64,000 bases of DNA from Tubiluchus corallicola (lineage: Eukaryota > Priapulida > Priapulimorpha > Priapulimorphida > Tubiluchidae). Below are positions 12,011 through 23,420 of the stretch, one piece after another; position 1 is the first letter of the stretch, and every line of letters begins with the position of its first letter. Below the pieces are notes generated by a model. That model did not search any database. It was given only the letters and a program-made list of their open reading frames with translations, and had not been told where the DNA came from. The DNA is taken from positions 799,501 through 863,500 of the forward strand of contig JAQGDQ010000029.1 in assembly GCA_030141605.1 (NCBI GenBank). Reading direction: 5' to 3'. The position numbers and the translations under genes were made by a program.

Positions 12011-14728
12011 TTTGGATAAGGTATTCTTGGATAATGTGTGCTAACGTTTTCTTTTTTGGAGACAAGTCAGCAACGGGGCAAAAACTGGAATGGTAGGATA
12101 TAGTATATTAAGTGAGATACCTCGGTGAGGTCCTGAACTGAATGTTGTGAATTATGCCCAGATCAATTGGTTAGCCTTTGGCCCTGTTAGCCTGGGCCAA
12201 AAAACAAAATTGGCTTTGGTTCAGGAAAAAATGTTTTCTGTGTCAAACCATTTTTAGTGCATGAAACAAAAGTTATGGAATGGTTCGTGATGAGACAAGT
12301 TGATTTGTATGAGTTACAACCAATGGGTCAACACTGGTTGACCTTGACCTTAATTATTATCCTGTAGTATAATTATATCAAATGTGAAATCTCGCTGAAA
12401 CAAATTGAATTTCTTGAACCACACACACACACACAAACACATACACACATTGTAATTTAACCTTTGGGTTACAAGAGTTTTAATAATAAACTTTAACCTT
12501 TATTTTTCTATGTAAAAAACAGAATGAATGTGATTTCTCTATATGCTATTTTATTTCATTTTTATTTGCAAATGATTTTCCAATACTGGCAGCCTATTGT
12601 GCTTCTTACTCAAAAAAAATGCATGCATATTGATCAGAAAATTACTAACAATTGAAACAACAGCATTTGTCTGATTAATTCAATGAATGTTTTCAAATGG
12701 CAGTATCTACATACAACACTTTTTTCTTATTAGCTGGTTTTACACATTCACACAGCAATCTTATGGATGTTTTTAATTTTAGTGTCGCTATCTACATTAA
12801 ATAATTATCATAGTATTTCGGAAATTGGTAGCAAAAAAATTGCAGTTGTTGAGTAAATCATCATTTTTAAAAATTTAGGTGACCATGGATTAGCACAATA
12901 TTTGACATTTTTTATTTTATGGTTAGCCTTTAGTGTAAACACAAATCAGTTAACAGTAAGCTACCATTTGGAGTTAGGCTCAGCACAAAAATGGAATCCT
13001 TGTGATCTTAACTATCCCGCACTTCATGAACTTGAACTTCAAAAGTTGTTGGCCTATTCAAAAATTGCAACGTCAGTAAATTTGTACATTTTTGCTTCGT
13101 GGGTTGTGTGATCTGGATTCTTGTTTACTGGAGATTGCAGATTATAAGAAGCTTGGCATTTATGTCTGCTATAATACAGGTTTCACTCTGGAAGTCCTTG
13201 ATGTCTAAGTCCCACACGAATGCGTGATTATTATAACCTATTGTGATTAGGAAGCACTGCAGCGTTCTGGGAGCTCATTTAGTGTTGGCTTGATTATGAT
13301 CATTAGTCGTCCCTTGATAGCATTCAAGTATAGTCTTTTAGTATACTGCAGGTACGTGACTACTGCTTCTGCATGACTTGCTCGTTAACATTCTGCTTTT
13401 GCCTAAATTGGACACTGCTTATTTGACAGAAGATAACCTTTTCTTGTCAATTGAATTGGATGCATTTTCAGAGAAAATGGCAGCTTAATTTAACTAATTA
13501 CATATTGATAAATAAAATATAGAGAAATAAACTTTAATATATTGTATAAAACTTGGATCATGACACATGATCGCATCTCAGTGAGTACACCCATAGTTAA
13601 TTTTTTATTCCGTTTGTAAATTACTCATTTTTAAGTTTGCGTAGAACACATATGCACACATATGCACTCACACATATAGGCAAACATATATAACGCGTAA
13701 ATTAGTCATTTCAGAGAGATAGGTTATAGATATTTTGTTTTATAATCTGATTGAACTGTTTCCAAACTTGATAAAGCCATTGTTATGTTTTCTTGGCTTT
13801 GGTCTGGCCCCTAGCTTCCATTGTTTTCAGAAAATTGCTAAATATTTGTTGTCAGCATTTCAGAACAAACTAACTTCCAGCTTTTGTGAACCTAGTACAA
13901 AAGAGGGAAACTGTTCCAAACCTGTTTGAGGTCATTCTCAGGCCTGTAGCTATTGTTGAAAACAAATCACTTCTAGAATGCTATGTGATTTGAGTAATTT
14001 GGTCAATTCTGATACAAAGCTTGGGTGAAAGTGGATAGCAACACAATATATTACTGTTGTTTTGTTTCTTACTTATTGAGAAGGAATGATTTAATTCCTA
14101 TGTGCATGCCCAGAACCCTCTTGGCAATATACAGTATTTACTGACTTTAAAGGCAACTTCTTATTGTTACATATTCTTTCTTTCTACTTGGCAGCAATAA
14201 ATGCTATTTCATGCCATTACATTGCACACTTATGCCGTCTGCTAAGATTATTATTGAACCAATAGAAGCTGGAACTTAGTTGGGCATCTTTAAATGATGC
14301 GAACCCTGCATATCAGGTACCTTGAGAACTACGTGTGCACATCACACCCTTTGGATACAGCAATCCACTGCTGCATACTAGCAGTTCGATTTATAGATTG
14401 TCTCTCATGCTACATCTGTGTGAGCTGTGACTAATCAGATTAGGCATCCTGTGTAGAATTTTCAATGCCAGTACTATGCCTATAAATTAGGTTTTAATTA
14501 ACTGGTTCATCGAGTTCTGAGAAGGTTTTCGCCAGGATTAGAATGCAAGGTTTAAGTAGTGCATGCAGATCCTCACTATCCTGTTGATTCTGACGGCATA
14601 AAACAAAACTCACATTGTTTAGGAAGTAGGCACTTCGTTTTTACAGAGAAATTTTTTCTTGTTACCACTTGTTCTGCATTCTTTGCGGTCCACTTTTTTT
14701 CTAACAAATTCTTCGGATGTGCAAATGA
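12011..14728. other. Non-coding intergenic stretch
   Basis: AT-rich DNA with a short imperfect (AC)n patch near 12421-12448. ORFs of 60-70 codons here have no recognisable motif and no splice context. I see no gene. Confidence 0.5.
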
Positions 14729-14731
14729 AAT

Positions 14732-15215
14732 TTGGTGTAATGGTGTTGGAACAAATACACAATTATTGGGTTTTGAAACCGAATATGCCAATCCTAAATT
14801 AATGAAATATGTAAAATCGAGACTGAGCTTGCATGGGTTTGAACCAGAGTGCATAATCCAGGTTTAGTCCCGACTTCTCTTTCTTTCTGACATGTTGGAC
14901 TTTAGCAATCAATAATTGCAGTATGGATTTGCTCAATCGTTATTAAATAATCCGGTTAGTTAAATAGACAACAAACTCATAGTTATTGGATTTTGATATA
15001 AATATGTTGTTTCAAAATTAAGTAAACCTAAAAAAGTGGAGAGTGAACTTGTGCGGATTTGAACCAGAGATCTTTGTATAATTTAGGCTGAATTTGGACT
15101 GTCTTTCTTTCGGACATGTTCGGCTTTATAATTCAGCAAATACAGCATGGGTTTGTTGTATCATTAGTAAATAATCTCTGGATTAGGATTATAAATAGTT
15201 GGTGTAATGGCATTC
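14732..15215. repeat. Diverged direct tandem repeat, unit about 220-235 bp
   Basis: Two complete diverged units and the start of a third. TTTGAACCAGAG occurs near 14838 and 15058; TCTTTCTTTC-GGACATGTT-type sequence ends near 14896 and 15120; GTAAATAATC-type sequence is near 14944 and 15169; TTGGTGTAATGG is at 14732 and again at 15199. On the minus strand each unit carries CTGGTTCAAAYCC, which resembles an RNA polymerase III B box, so tandem tRNA-related SINE units are possible. No A box was recognised. Confidence 0.65.
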
Positions 15216-15760
15216 GGTTGTAGAATAGATTTTATTGTATTTTACACAGAAATCAAATTATATGAAATCTATAGCCTTGTGAAATTCACCAAAGTATAAA
15301 GTGACAAATGAATGTTGTAAGACAGAAGTACCTACCAAAGCTGTCATAATAAACAATATTTCATGATTTTGCAGATTATTCCACAGCCATATATCCTGTA
15401 ATTATTTCAAGAAAACATTGAACATATTAAAAACATGTTAAAAGTTTGGCTATCCCTAGTATGTACACGACTGCCTGCCATTCATATGGTGTATGACAGA
15501 AGGCGTCGATGACAATAATGCCCAGTTTAGATGATCCGACTTTCATCCGATTTCGTCGGCCGACAAATTTGGGGAAACCCATCCGACAGCTTGCATTTGC
15601 GCGGCAATTTAAACATCCCTGTGTTTCGTTCACGTGTGAGGTTAATTTTCATAAATGTAACGTAGATAAATAGTCCAATGCAAACAGCCCAGAAAACCAG
15701 ACTTCAAAAAGCAGCTCTTCTAGCAAAAATATATGTTATACGAAAAAAGATGAAACGTAA

Positions 15761-15902
15761 AGAAAGCAAGTGTGGGTGCGAGAGTGGCTACAAAAAAGAA
15801 ACACTCTAGGAGAATATCACTTCAAAATTTGTATGTGCACGATCAACAGAATTATAGAAACTTCCTTTAGAATGGCTCCCGAGACTTTTGCTGAACACTT
15901 AT
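15761..15902 (+). pseudogene. PIF/Harbinger transposase, N-terminal remnant
   Basis: The frame reads RKQVWVREWLQKRNTLGEYH and, further on, SFRMAPETFAEHL; an alternative frame between them gives VHDQQNYRNFL. This matches the conserved N-terminal signature of Harbinger nucleases (WV-P---R---GEY ... YRNF-RM-PE-F--LL). It needs one frameshift near 15867 and has an in-frame stop just upstream. The catalytic DDE part is absent. Non-functional. Confidence 0.7.
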
Positions 15903-16062
15903 AATCTTAGCTATTTATACAGACTGTGTAAAGTCGCGTTTTCATTGCAAAAACAAACGGACAAACAGAAATTAGTTTAGATCACTAACAAGGGGGTGAA
16001 TAAAAATAATACAGCATTAATAAATAGGTCTACACCAATTAAAATGAATTTGCCTGATCTCT

Positions 16063-16245
16063 TCAGCAAAGCAGAAATGTCTGCCAAAGCTTTGTTGCGG
16101 CAATCTCTGTTTTTATACTGTTTACTTTTTGTATTATCCAAGTATTCGTGCTTTTTATTGAATCTATTAGAATGTCTATTTCCGTAGTGGACCAGGGCCT
16201 GTTGTTGTCCATTTTTACGCAGCAGTGTCTATTCATATGTGTCAT
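16063..16245 (-). pseudogene. Myb/SANT-like DNA-binding protein fragment of the Harbinger element
   Basis: The minus-strand frame contains RPWSTTEIDILIDSIKSTN followed by a basic helix with KTEIAATKLWQTF. Spacing resembles the Myb/SANT-like trihelix domain of the second Harbinger protein, which helps bring transposase to the ends. The frame ends in a stop after about 60 codons. The assignment rests partly on its position inside the element. Confidence 0.45.
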
Positions 16246-16523
16246 TTATATTAAAAGCTGAGTCTATAAAATATCACCTGAACGCAAGAAGCGTTACTGT
16301 TGGCTGTTATCTCAAAAGTCGGAAGATTGTCGGACGAAAAGTTGAGCAATTCCTGACTTTTGTCTGACATTTTCTGACAAGTCGATTGACAAGTAGGATG
16401 TTAAATTTTCCCGTTTACACGATATCCAACATTCTGTCCGACACCATCCGATTTGGTCGTACGACTTTGTTTGATCGTGTAAACGATTCATCCGGCGATC
16501 CGATTTTGTCGGACCGCGTAAAC

Positions 16524-17651
16524 CGAATATAAAAATGATATCATCAAACTAAAGCATGTTAAAATTACAACAGGTTCCTTTTGTTTTCAATCTTGAGTAA
16601 AGCTGGGTCATTTTGGGAAGAAACTACTTGTGCGAGTGAACTAGCTGAGTGGTTACTAGCTTTTGTGACTGAAGTTCAGCAATGCTGAGATTGGTCAGTA
16701 AATGGTTGGGTAACTGCAAGAAAACTAGAAAACTGCTTTGGGGTGGTTTCGTCTGCTGTTTATCATTATAATTTTTTTTGAGGAAGGATGCATACTCATT
16801 TGGACATGGCTGAGAAAAAAAATCACTGCTAGTTTAATGTTTCATCTTAGAAGGTGAGCCTTAATAACGAGATAGGTTCCAGTCCCATCACAACCATGTT
16901 CTATGACGCTGAGTGCACAAACTAGCTGGCGGAGCGATGAATTGCATAGAAAGAAAGTATAGTTCAGGCTAACAAACGTAGCAGCAAAATGTTTCATGAA
17001 ACCAATGAATGATATTAAGGTTTTACAAAAAACTACAATGGGCATCAGCATTCAGCACATCTCATAAATAAAGTTGCGTTCACACGCGACCTAATAGCAG
17101 TTAATACTAGAGCTATCGCGGTTATGCAATATACATTCACACTGGGCATGCCTAGTAGAGCAGCCTGGCTTCTCTTGGTTGTAGGCCTCCTGCAGTGCTG
17201 ACATTAGGTGACTGAGTTTGTTTGTGCTTTAATGATACTCGGTATCATCTAGCAGGCGGTTGGATTATTAATTATTTTATTTGGATATTTTCTGGCAATA
17301 TTTTCTAAATCAGAGCGGAAATGTTTACTTATAGTTTCAGGACAAAGAAGCGGTGTTTTCTGTAAAGGTGAGACATTTTAAATATACGTTTTAACGCTTT
17401 AAACTTATTAAATAATTAATAATCCCAAAATGCAAAATGCTGGAATGGTTGCAAAACTGACTTTGTAAATGTCTATAACAGTTATGTTACAAGCATACAA
17501 TTAATTAAATTTTTATACCAAACTTGAAAGACCGAAAATCTGAAAAGGTTGCGATGTAGCTTTGATTTGAAATACAGATCGTCTGCTTACGCTACACTAC
17601 ATTACCCAGTGGTAGTTTAAGGTTCATATTTTCTAGCTAGGTAACGAAATT
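16524..17651. other. Non-coding intergenic stretch
   Basis: AT-rich, no recognisable coding. Two similar motifs, GTTCACACGCGACCTA near 17080 and ATTCACACTGGGCATGCCTA near 17134, hint at another worn TIR-type element, but no partner end was found. Confidence 0.4.
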
Positions 17652-17988
17652 CAGCATTTCCCATGTTAGACCGCTCATACTAGAATTTATGATTCTAACT
17701 AATCAGATAATTTTATTTGGCTAAAGTTTACAATTTCACACATACAAGAAATTAGTTAGGGAAGCAAATTAGGATAAGGGTTAGAATTAGGATTAGGGTT
17801 AGGGTGGGTTTGAGTTAGAGTTAGTGTTAAGGCTAGGGTTAGGGGTAGGGTATTTAAATTGTGTAGGGATTTATAAACTCCTTCCTTTTATTTTTATTTC
17901 TGGTTAATTTCGAGCCTGAAATTTCTATGGGGGATTAATCCCACACTAGAATCACTCTAGTGTGAGCAGGCTAACATTGGAAATGCTG
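17652..17988. mobile_element. Short TIR element (about 337 bp) with telomere-like core
   Basis: The left end CAGCATTTCCCATGTTAGAC (17652 on) matches the reverse complement of the right end at 17988, CAGCATTTCCAATGTTAGCC, continuing as CGCTCATACTAGAAT / TGCTCACACTAGAGT. The arms are about 35 bp. The right arm also contains a perfect hairpin, CACACTAGA at 17942-17950 and TCTAGTGTG at 17956-17964. The centre (about 17755-17850) is a degenerate TTAGGG/TTAGGAT array. The CAG...TTTCCCA end style recalls hAT elements, but no 8-bp duplication is seen. Confidence 0.6.
17755..17850 (+). repeat. Degenerate (TTAGGG)n-like tract
   Basis: Successive units such as ATTAGGATTAGGGTTAGGGT, interspersed with GAGTTAGAGTTAG and GGCTAGGGTTAGGGG. 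The units vary, so this is an interstitial telomere-like satellite and not a functional telomere. Confidence 0.75.
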
Positions 17989-19150
17989 ATTTTGATTTGG
18001 TGTGCTATCGGGGATGAACTTTTTAGTGCTTTGCATGACCACTGGTTTGATATCTGAGGCATCTGTAGTGCAAGCACAAACTACGTGGTTCAAATCGAGG
18101 CTGCCTCCTAACTTTTTCACATTTCCTGTCATTCAAGTTTTGTATTAAAATTTAATGAATTTTGTGTCTGCAACATGATTGATTAAGTCTATGACAGTTA
18201 TTCTCCTAATATTCTTTTTATTGATTCTTTGATTTGCATTTTTATTAATGTTGTATGACTTGTACCTATCTCACTGGTACTAATCGCACTAGCCAGCTAT
18301 TGCTGCATAACCAACGGCCATGCTGACGTTTTATAGCTGTTTCTCTCATGTTGCTACATGAATGTGGGTGCACTGAGGATTCCTCTTCATCGAATATACC
18401 TAGTATGCTTCTGCTTCTTGTAATTTTACTCTGGACATTACCATTTTACTGCGTTACTCTTGACAGCCACTTATAAATCCAATTTTGCATCACAACACAG
18501 GAATTCGTTACCTGAAAATTGCTTCTTTATTAGCTGCAGTCTCATTTGCTTTGGGAAACGTCACTTTGTATCTTCTGCCACTAGTATATTAGTTCTGAAT
18601 TTAATTCCTCCAGGCGGTTATTCATACAGTTTTCACTGTCCATCTGTAACCTGATTGTTTTATTTGGCAAACACACCACAAACACTTGAATTTTGTTTTT
18701 AATACTGTACTAGTGTGCTGAAACTAATAGCCTACCTACATCTCTGCTAAGCACCAAGTGTTTTTAGCATGGTGTCAATGGTAATATTTTGCACCTTTTG
18801 TCTTTTACCTTGTGCTTTTTTGTGTCTTGCATATTGTGTATTTCTGATTGTGCTATCATTATAAAACTAATGTTTAGTTGTACCATGTGCTTTTCCACTT
18901 TCTTTCACGTGATGCATTGTGCTGTAGTCTACTAAAAAATGACGTATTTCCAATTTGTTTGTTTTGAGATCTTATTGATTGTTAAAGTTCTTATTGTGTT
19001 TTAAAGTTTTTTAATACTATGGGCAGTATTTTTAAGCATTCATCAGAAAACATTTTCGAAAATGTAACTGAGATTCTCGAATTTAGCTGAAAAGCGGCTG
19101 AAAAGCTATAAGATTGCAGGCAAATCATTGACTTCCCAACCTCTATTCTG
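17989..19150. other. Non-coding intergenic stretch
   Basis: AT-rich with no gene. GTGGTTCAAATCGAGGC near 18088 resembles a Pol III B box, but no tRNA fold or A box was recognised upstream. Confidence 0.4.
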
Positions 19151-20340
19151 GACCTGGTGAGGATCCTTATTTATTCATTATTTATTCGTACATAAACGTA
19201 CATTAAAAACAAACACAGACACACGTACATTAGTAAAAGTTACAAATTATGATTAGTTACATATTTACAAAGAAAACATTACACTCAAAATTGTAGAATG
19301 AAAAAAACAAATACAATAAAAAATAAAAAATGACAATATTAGCTTTAAAATTTTTACTCGGGAAATGCCATAAAATTATTTGTATATATTTAGTTCTCCT
19401 TAATTAATGCTAAAATTTCATTTTGTGCATTAATGTTATGAAAAGAGAAATCTCTTGCTTCTATATCATTAGTTTAAAATAGGCTTAGATATCATCAGTT
19501 TAAAATCTACATTGTATCTTTGTCATATATTTTTGACATTATTACCCATGCATGTTAAAATTGAATGAAAACTTTGCTGTGCAAAAAGAGATACCAGCTA
19601 TTAAAGCTATGAAAACATTTATAAAAGAAGTACACATATTTAGCTATAATTTGAATATGGGTCTTTATAACATTGCAATGTGGGGCAGAAAATACCTATG
19701 TGATTGGAAGTTTCCATAACGTTCTCACACGCTTATATTCCACATGGTACAAGTGACATAAATTGGGGGTCATTACATTTCCAACACTGAGAACCATAAA
19801 AACTATGACAATAACTCTGAAATACTTTTTCTCGTAAACTTTGATACAGCCAAGAGAAATTAGCAATTACATTGTTCGTTCTGTAAATAAAATTATTACA
19901 TTTACTCATAATACAATCTGTATCAGTCATGTTATAATTCAGTGAACAGCCAGGATGATCAACTTTATTGCACCAAGTAAGTGGATGTCCGTCAAGAATT
20001 ATACGAGGCATATCATTGTAGATACATACTGAGCTTTTTTAAAAAACAATCTATTTGTTCTTGTTCTTGATCTTATTACATTGTACATTAACAAATATGA
20101 TACTATATTTAGAAACATAAGCCTCACATATTTTTAATATTTCTCGCAATGCGTTAACACTAGGTGCAAGCAAAGCCAGGTCATCAGCATAAGAAAGAGC
20201 GCCACTATACATGTTTCCTACATAACACCCAAAGTTCAATTTTGATTTTACTGTACGTCCAACCGTTAGAGACTGGCACATATTAGTGAAAAGGGTGGTG
20301 GAACCAAGATTAATAACACTACTTGTATGCAAGCAAAAAT
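19150..20340 (-). pseudogene. Decayed LINE reverse transcriptase, C-terminal half
   Basis: Read on the minus strand, 20332-20080 gives GALSYADDLALLAPS with the catalytic YADD codons at 20191-20180, followed by LREILKICEAYVSKY. After a frameshift near 20030-20050, 20011-19733 gives HPLTWCNKVDHPGCSLNY, NNVIANFSWLYQSLRE and SYCHSFYGSQCW, which is typical LINE C-terminal sequence. VRTLWKLPIT follows before a stop at about 19700. The left limit is approximate: an AT-rich tail with TTTATTCGTACATAAACGT near 19185 may be the 3' UTR. The N-terminal half is missing, as in a 5'-truncated insertion. Confidence 0.8.
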
Positions 20341-22979
20341 ATCACTGAACAAGTCTTTTTTGTCATACATTTGCTAACCATTGCACACCAAAGCCTGTGC
20401 ATCTTTTTTTCTATTTGTTCAATTTCTTACCTGTACATCTGCATTACACATATAAATTCATAGGAAGGGGACTCAAGAGGCATAAAAATGAAAAGAGGGC
20501 AAAAGAAGAATATAACATGTTTGAATTTAGCATCAGCAAGTTTTAACAACATCAAAAAAGAAACCAAAAGATTTCGGACAAATTTCTTGCCGTGACATGT
20601 GCCATTTATCTCAACAATTTCCTTTTGAATTTTTCACCCCAATTTCTTTTTCACATAAAATTATCATAAAGGAAACGTGCAGTTTGCAAAATACTTAATT
20701 GTATTGTGTAACTATGACATGCAATCCTAGATGGCATGGGGAATGATTTTTATCAAGTGTTCTGCTGTTCATATTTGCCTATTACTCCCTAATACTCAAG
20801 GCAAATCAGTTTCTTACTTTGCAAGTTGCTCAACTAATGTTAGGTCGCTGTCTCCATATAAGCTGGATATGATTTTTTTCAGATCTGCAATACCTGGATT
20901 CAGTATAATGTACTTCCAGTGGAAAATTAGACTAACAGATCATTTTAAATCCATTATTTATTTGCTTCTGAGTAATCTTGTGCATTTTTGCCATGTGAAT
21001 GTATGAAAGGTTTGAACGTTGCAGATAAATGAAATGCAGTATTCTTTTTCTGTCTGGATTTGACAACACTATTCCATTAGTAAATTTGCTGCCACTTTTT
21101 CGTTCTTCACCACAGTAGCTACTAGTTTATCAAAAGGAAGTTTAGGCGGATGAAATATTTAAGCTGAATCCTCCAAGTAGTTTTGCCATGCAAACAAGCT
21201 GTTCTGGATGATTTGGTTGAATGAATGACAGTTGCGCATAGGAAACCCTTTCGAAAACTGCGCTGTATGCGCCATTTACCTATTGAGTTGGGAGTTGCTG
21301 TTGCAGTTCTCGCATGCTCCAGTAATTGTTATTTCAATCATCTATGCTTTGCAGTTGCTGTCAGCTACAGAGAATTGTGCAGGCCGGCAAACAAATAAAT
21401 ATAACGAATGATCAAATATCACACATTAGTGCCAAAAATAGTCTCTTATCGCTCTCACCTGATCACGTTTTATATAATGAAGACGTCGCGCACGGCTTCC
21501 TCATGAAGTTAATGAGAACGTATCGTGGAAATGTTAGCGGCTGTGAAATGATCTTGTGCATTTTGCTAATTTGTCTATAATTACAACAGGCACTTGGCAC
21601 CGTATTAATTATAATAAATTTAATCATATATTAGCGACATTGGCTGAAATTGTCAAATTCAACTTATTGATACCAATATTCGATAAATAAGGAATATGTT
21701 TCCTCAGCGGTTGACAATGATAACAGGTCTTCTTGATAGTGCATATTACTGAATAAATACCAGAGCGCTTTGGTATAAACTTAAGAATATAAGTAGCATG
21801 CAGCCCATGCTGCAGTACGACATGCTCTGTGAAAGTGGTGTGTTTATTTGAAATCTGGAGCCAGTTGATAACCTACGTAATTAGTTTGGTGAACTTTAAC
21901 TTTTTAAAGATGTTTTATACCTACCCCAGTATCAGGTTGTCCTTAAATGCCCCAGCTGTAGCAACTTAACTTGCTGACATGCGGTAAGACAGTTGTAATA
22001 GGCGATGAACGGTCTATTGTTTTACGTGAATCTGGCATTAATATCTTCATTAGTTGCAGGTAAACCTTCAACGGCTAAGCAAACAAAGCGCACTGAAAAT
22101 TGTCTTTCAAACCATGGACAGATAAATTTGACAATTTGTGAGTTTTGAATAGCCTACTGTTATTTTTTTATTGAAACTAAAAGTGCTGGAGTAATCCAAG
22201 GCTTTGAGGCAGTTTGTGTTTCTTTACCAATTAGGATTTTGAGGTTGTTTGCGGCTATTAGTAAATTCTCGCAAAAAGTCAGTCTTGTTTCTTAAAATTA
22301 CACTGTCTCGTACAACTTTATTGGTTTTGAATGTTGTTTTACAATATAGAAATTAGGCAAGTGAATCTGTGACTTCATCCAACACTTTGGCAGACACAAT
22401 ATATAGACTCAATATATGGCAGACAATGATTATTGGCATCAAGGTTTTAACGTATGGGTTATATATTCTTGTTGCACGCGTGCTAATTGGCATAGAAAAT
22501 TGAGAAAAAAAACATGGAAACATAGTCAGAGATACTGTTTCTTCTGTAAGTGCGGCAAGTTAATATTTATATTATCACAAATATAACAAGTACGTATATC
22601 CAGAAGAACTAGTCATGAGTATGTGTTATGCTGAAATGGAGCCACATCTGTTTTACGATGTCTGTAGATGACTTCAAAAATTATAGTTTTTGATCTCGTT
22701 TCATAACAGAAATTACAAAAGATAGCTTATTGATTGACTTTACACAACTTTGTAAATGTGACACACATAGTGATAACTAATAAGGTCTAGATGCCAATTA
22801 CTTAGTAATAGGGGAACAAGAAAAACTATGATGTCACCTGGAAATTACCTGATCACATTACAAGAATCTAGTTAAATCCTTCTCTGACTTTATTTCAACT
22901 ATCTCAGAATTTTACATTTGTTCTTGTTTCTTGAGCCTAGGCATTTTGGTACAAATCCTTTATATAAATAGATAAGCTT
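20341..22979. other. Non-coding intergenic stretch
   Basis: No gene recognised. A stretch at about 21340-21560 is less AT-rich and open for 84 codons on the plus strand, but it shows no known motif and no convincing exon borders. Confidence 0.4.
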
Positions 22980-23420
22980 TTAGTCTTTGTTTTGTTCTTG
23001 TGTAAATGTCATCCCATACTGAACGTCCAGGAACTTTAGCTATGATTGACGGATGTGCTCTTCCAAAATTATTAGGCAAACGATGTGAGTGATCTTCATA
23101 TTAAGTAGTCTAGCTATGTGACAAATGATTTTGTCCATTTTCTCATTTTGAGTTGATGGGATTCCCGAAAATGGGAGTGTCGCACTTTTTGTATAACTTT
23201 GTAGAGTCCAGTTCACTTTTCATTGTATCAAGCTTCTTATCTAATTCACTTACAGTATTTTTCCAAGCTTGGTTTATTGGTCTTAATCTCCTCATGCTTT
23301 GAAGTGATAAAGTCTTATCTGCCTTTGACACTTTTTACCTCTTTCTTAACAGTATCAGGATCGTGTCACACATGTCTGCAGAACTGTAGAACTGTAGATA
23401 GCTTAATACTGATCTAGCTT
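22980..23420 (-). pseudogene. Decayed LINE ORF1-like protein (coiled coil plus GIP / VRDDIY region)
   Basis: Frames on the minus strand give a short coiled coil (NTVSELDKKLDTMKSELD, about 23260-23205), then an I.GIP motif (FSGIPSTQNEKMDKIICHIA), then LLNMKIT, and finally RSVRDDIYTRTKQRLKAYLF (about 23035-22970). Coiled coil, GIP..NE and R..VRD..Y in this order is the layout of ORF1 proteins of CR1/L2-type LINEs. Several frameshifts. No RT was recognised directly downstream on the minus strand. Confidence 0.55.

Larger units (their letters stand above)
15525..16523. mobile_element. Internally deleted PIF/Harbinger-type DNA transposon
   Basis: The ends are related inverted repeats, GTTTAGATGATCCGAC (15525-15540) and the complement of GTCGGACCGCGTAAAC (16508-16523). 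Subterminal regions are dense in GTCGGA / TCCGAC words on both sides. Inside lie a plus-strand Harbinger transposase N-terminal fragment (15761-15902) and a minus-strand Myb/SANT-like fragment (16245-16063). These are the two proteins that autonomous Harbinger elements carry. The two start regions face each other, and everything between is compressed to about 160 bp, which implies an internal deletion. Flanking 3-bp duplications are not evident. Confidence 0.7.
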
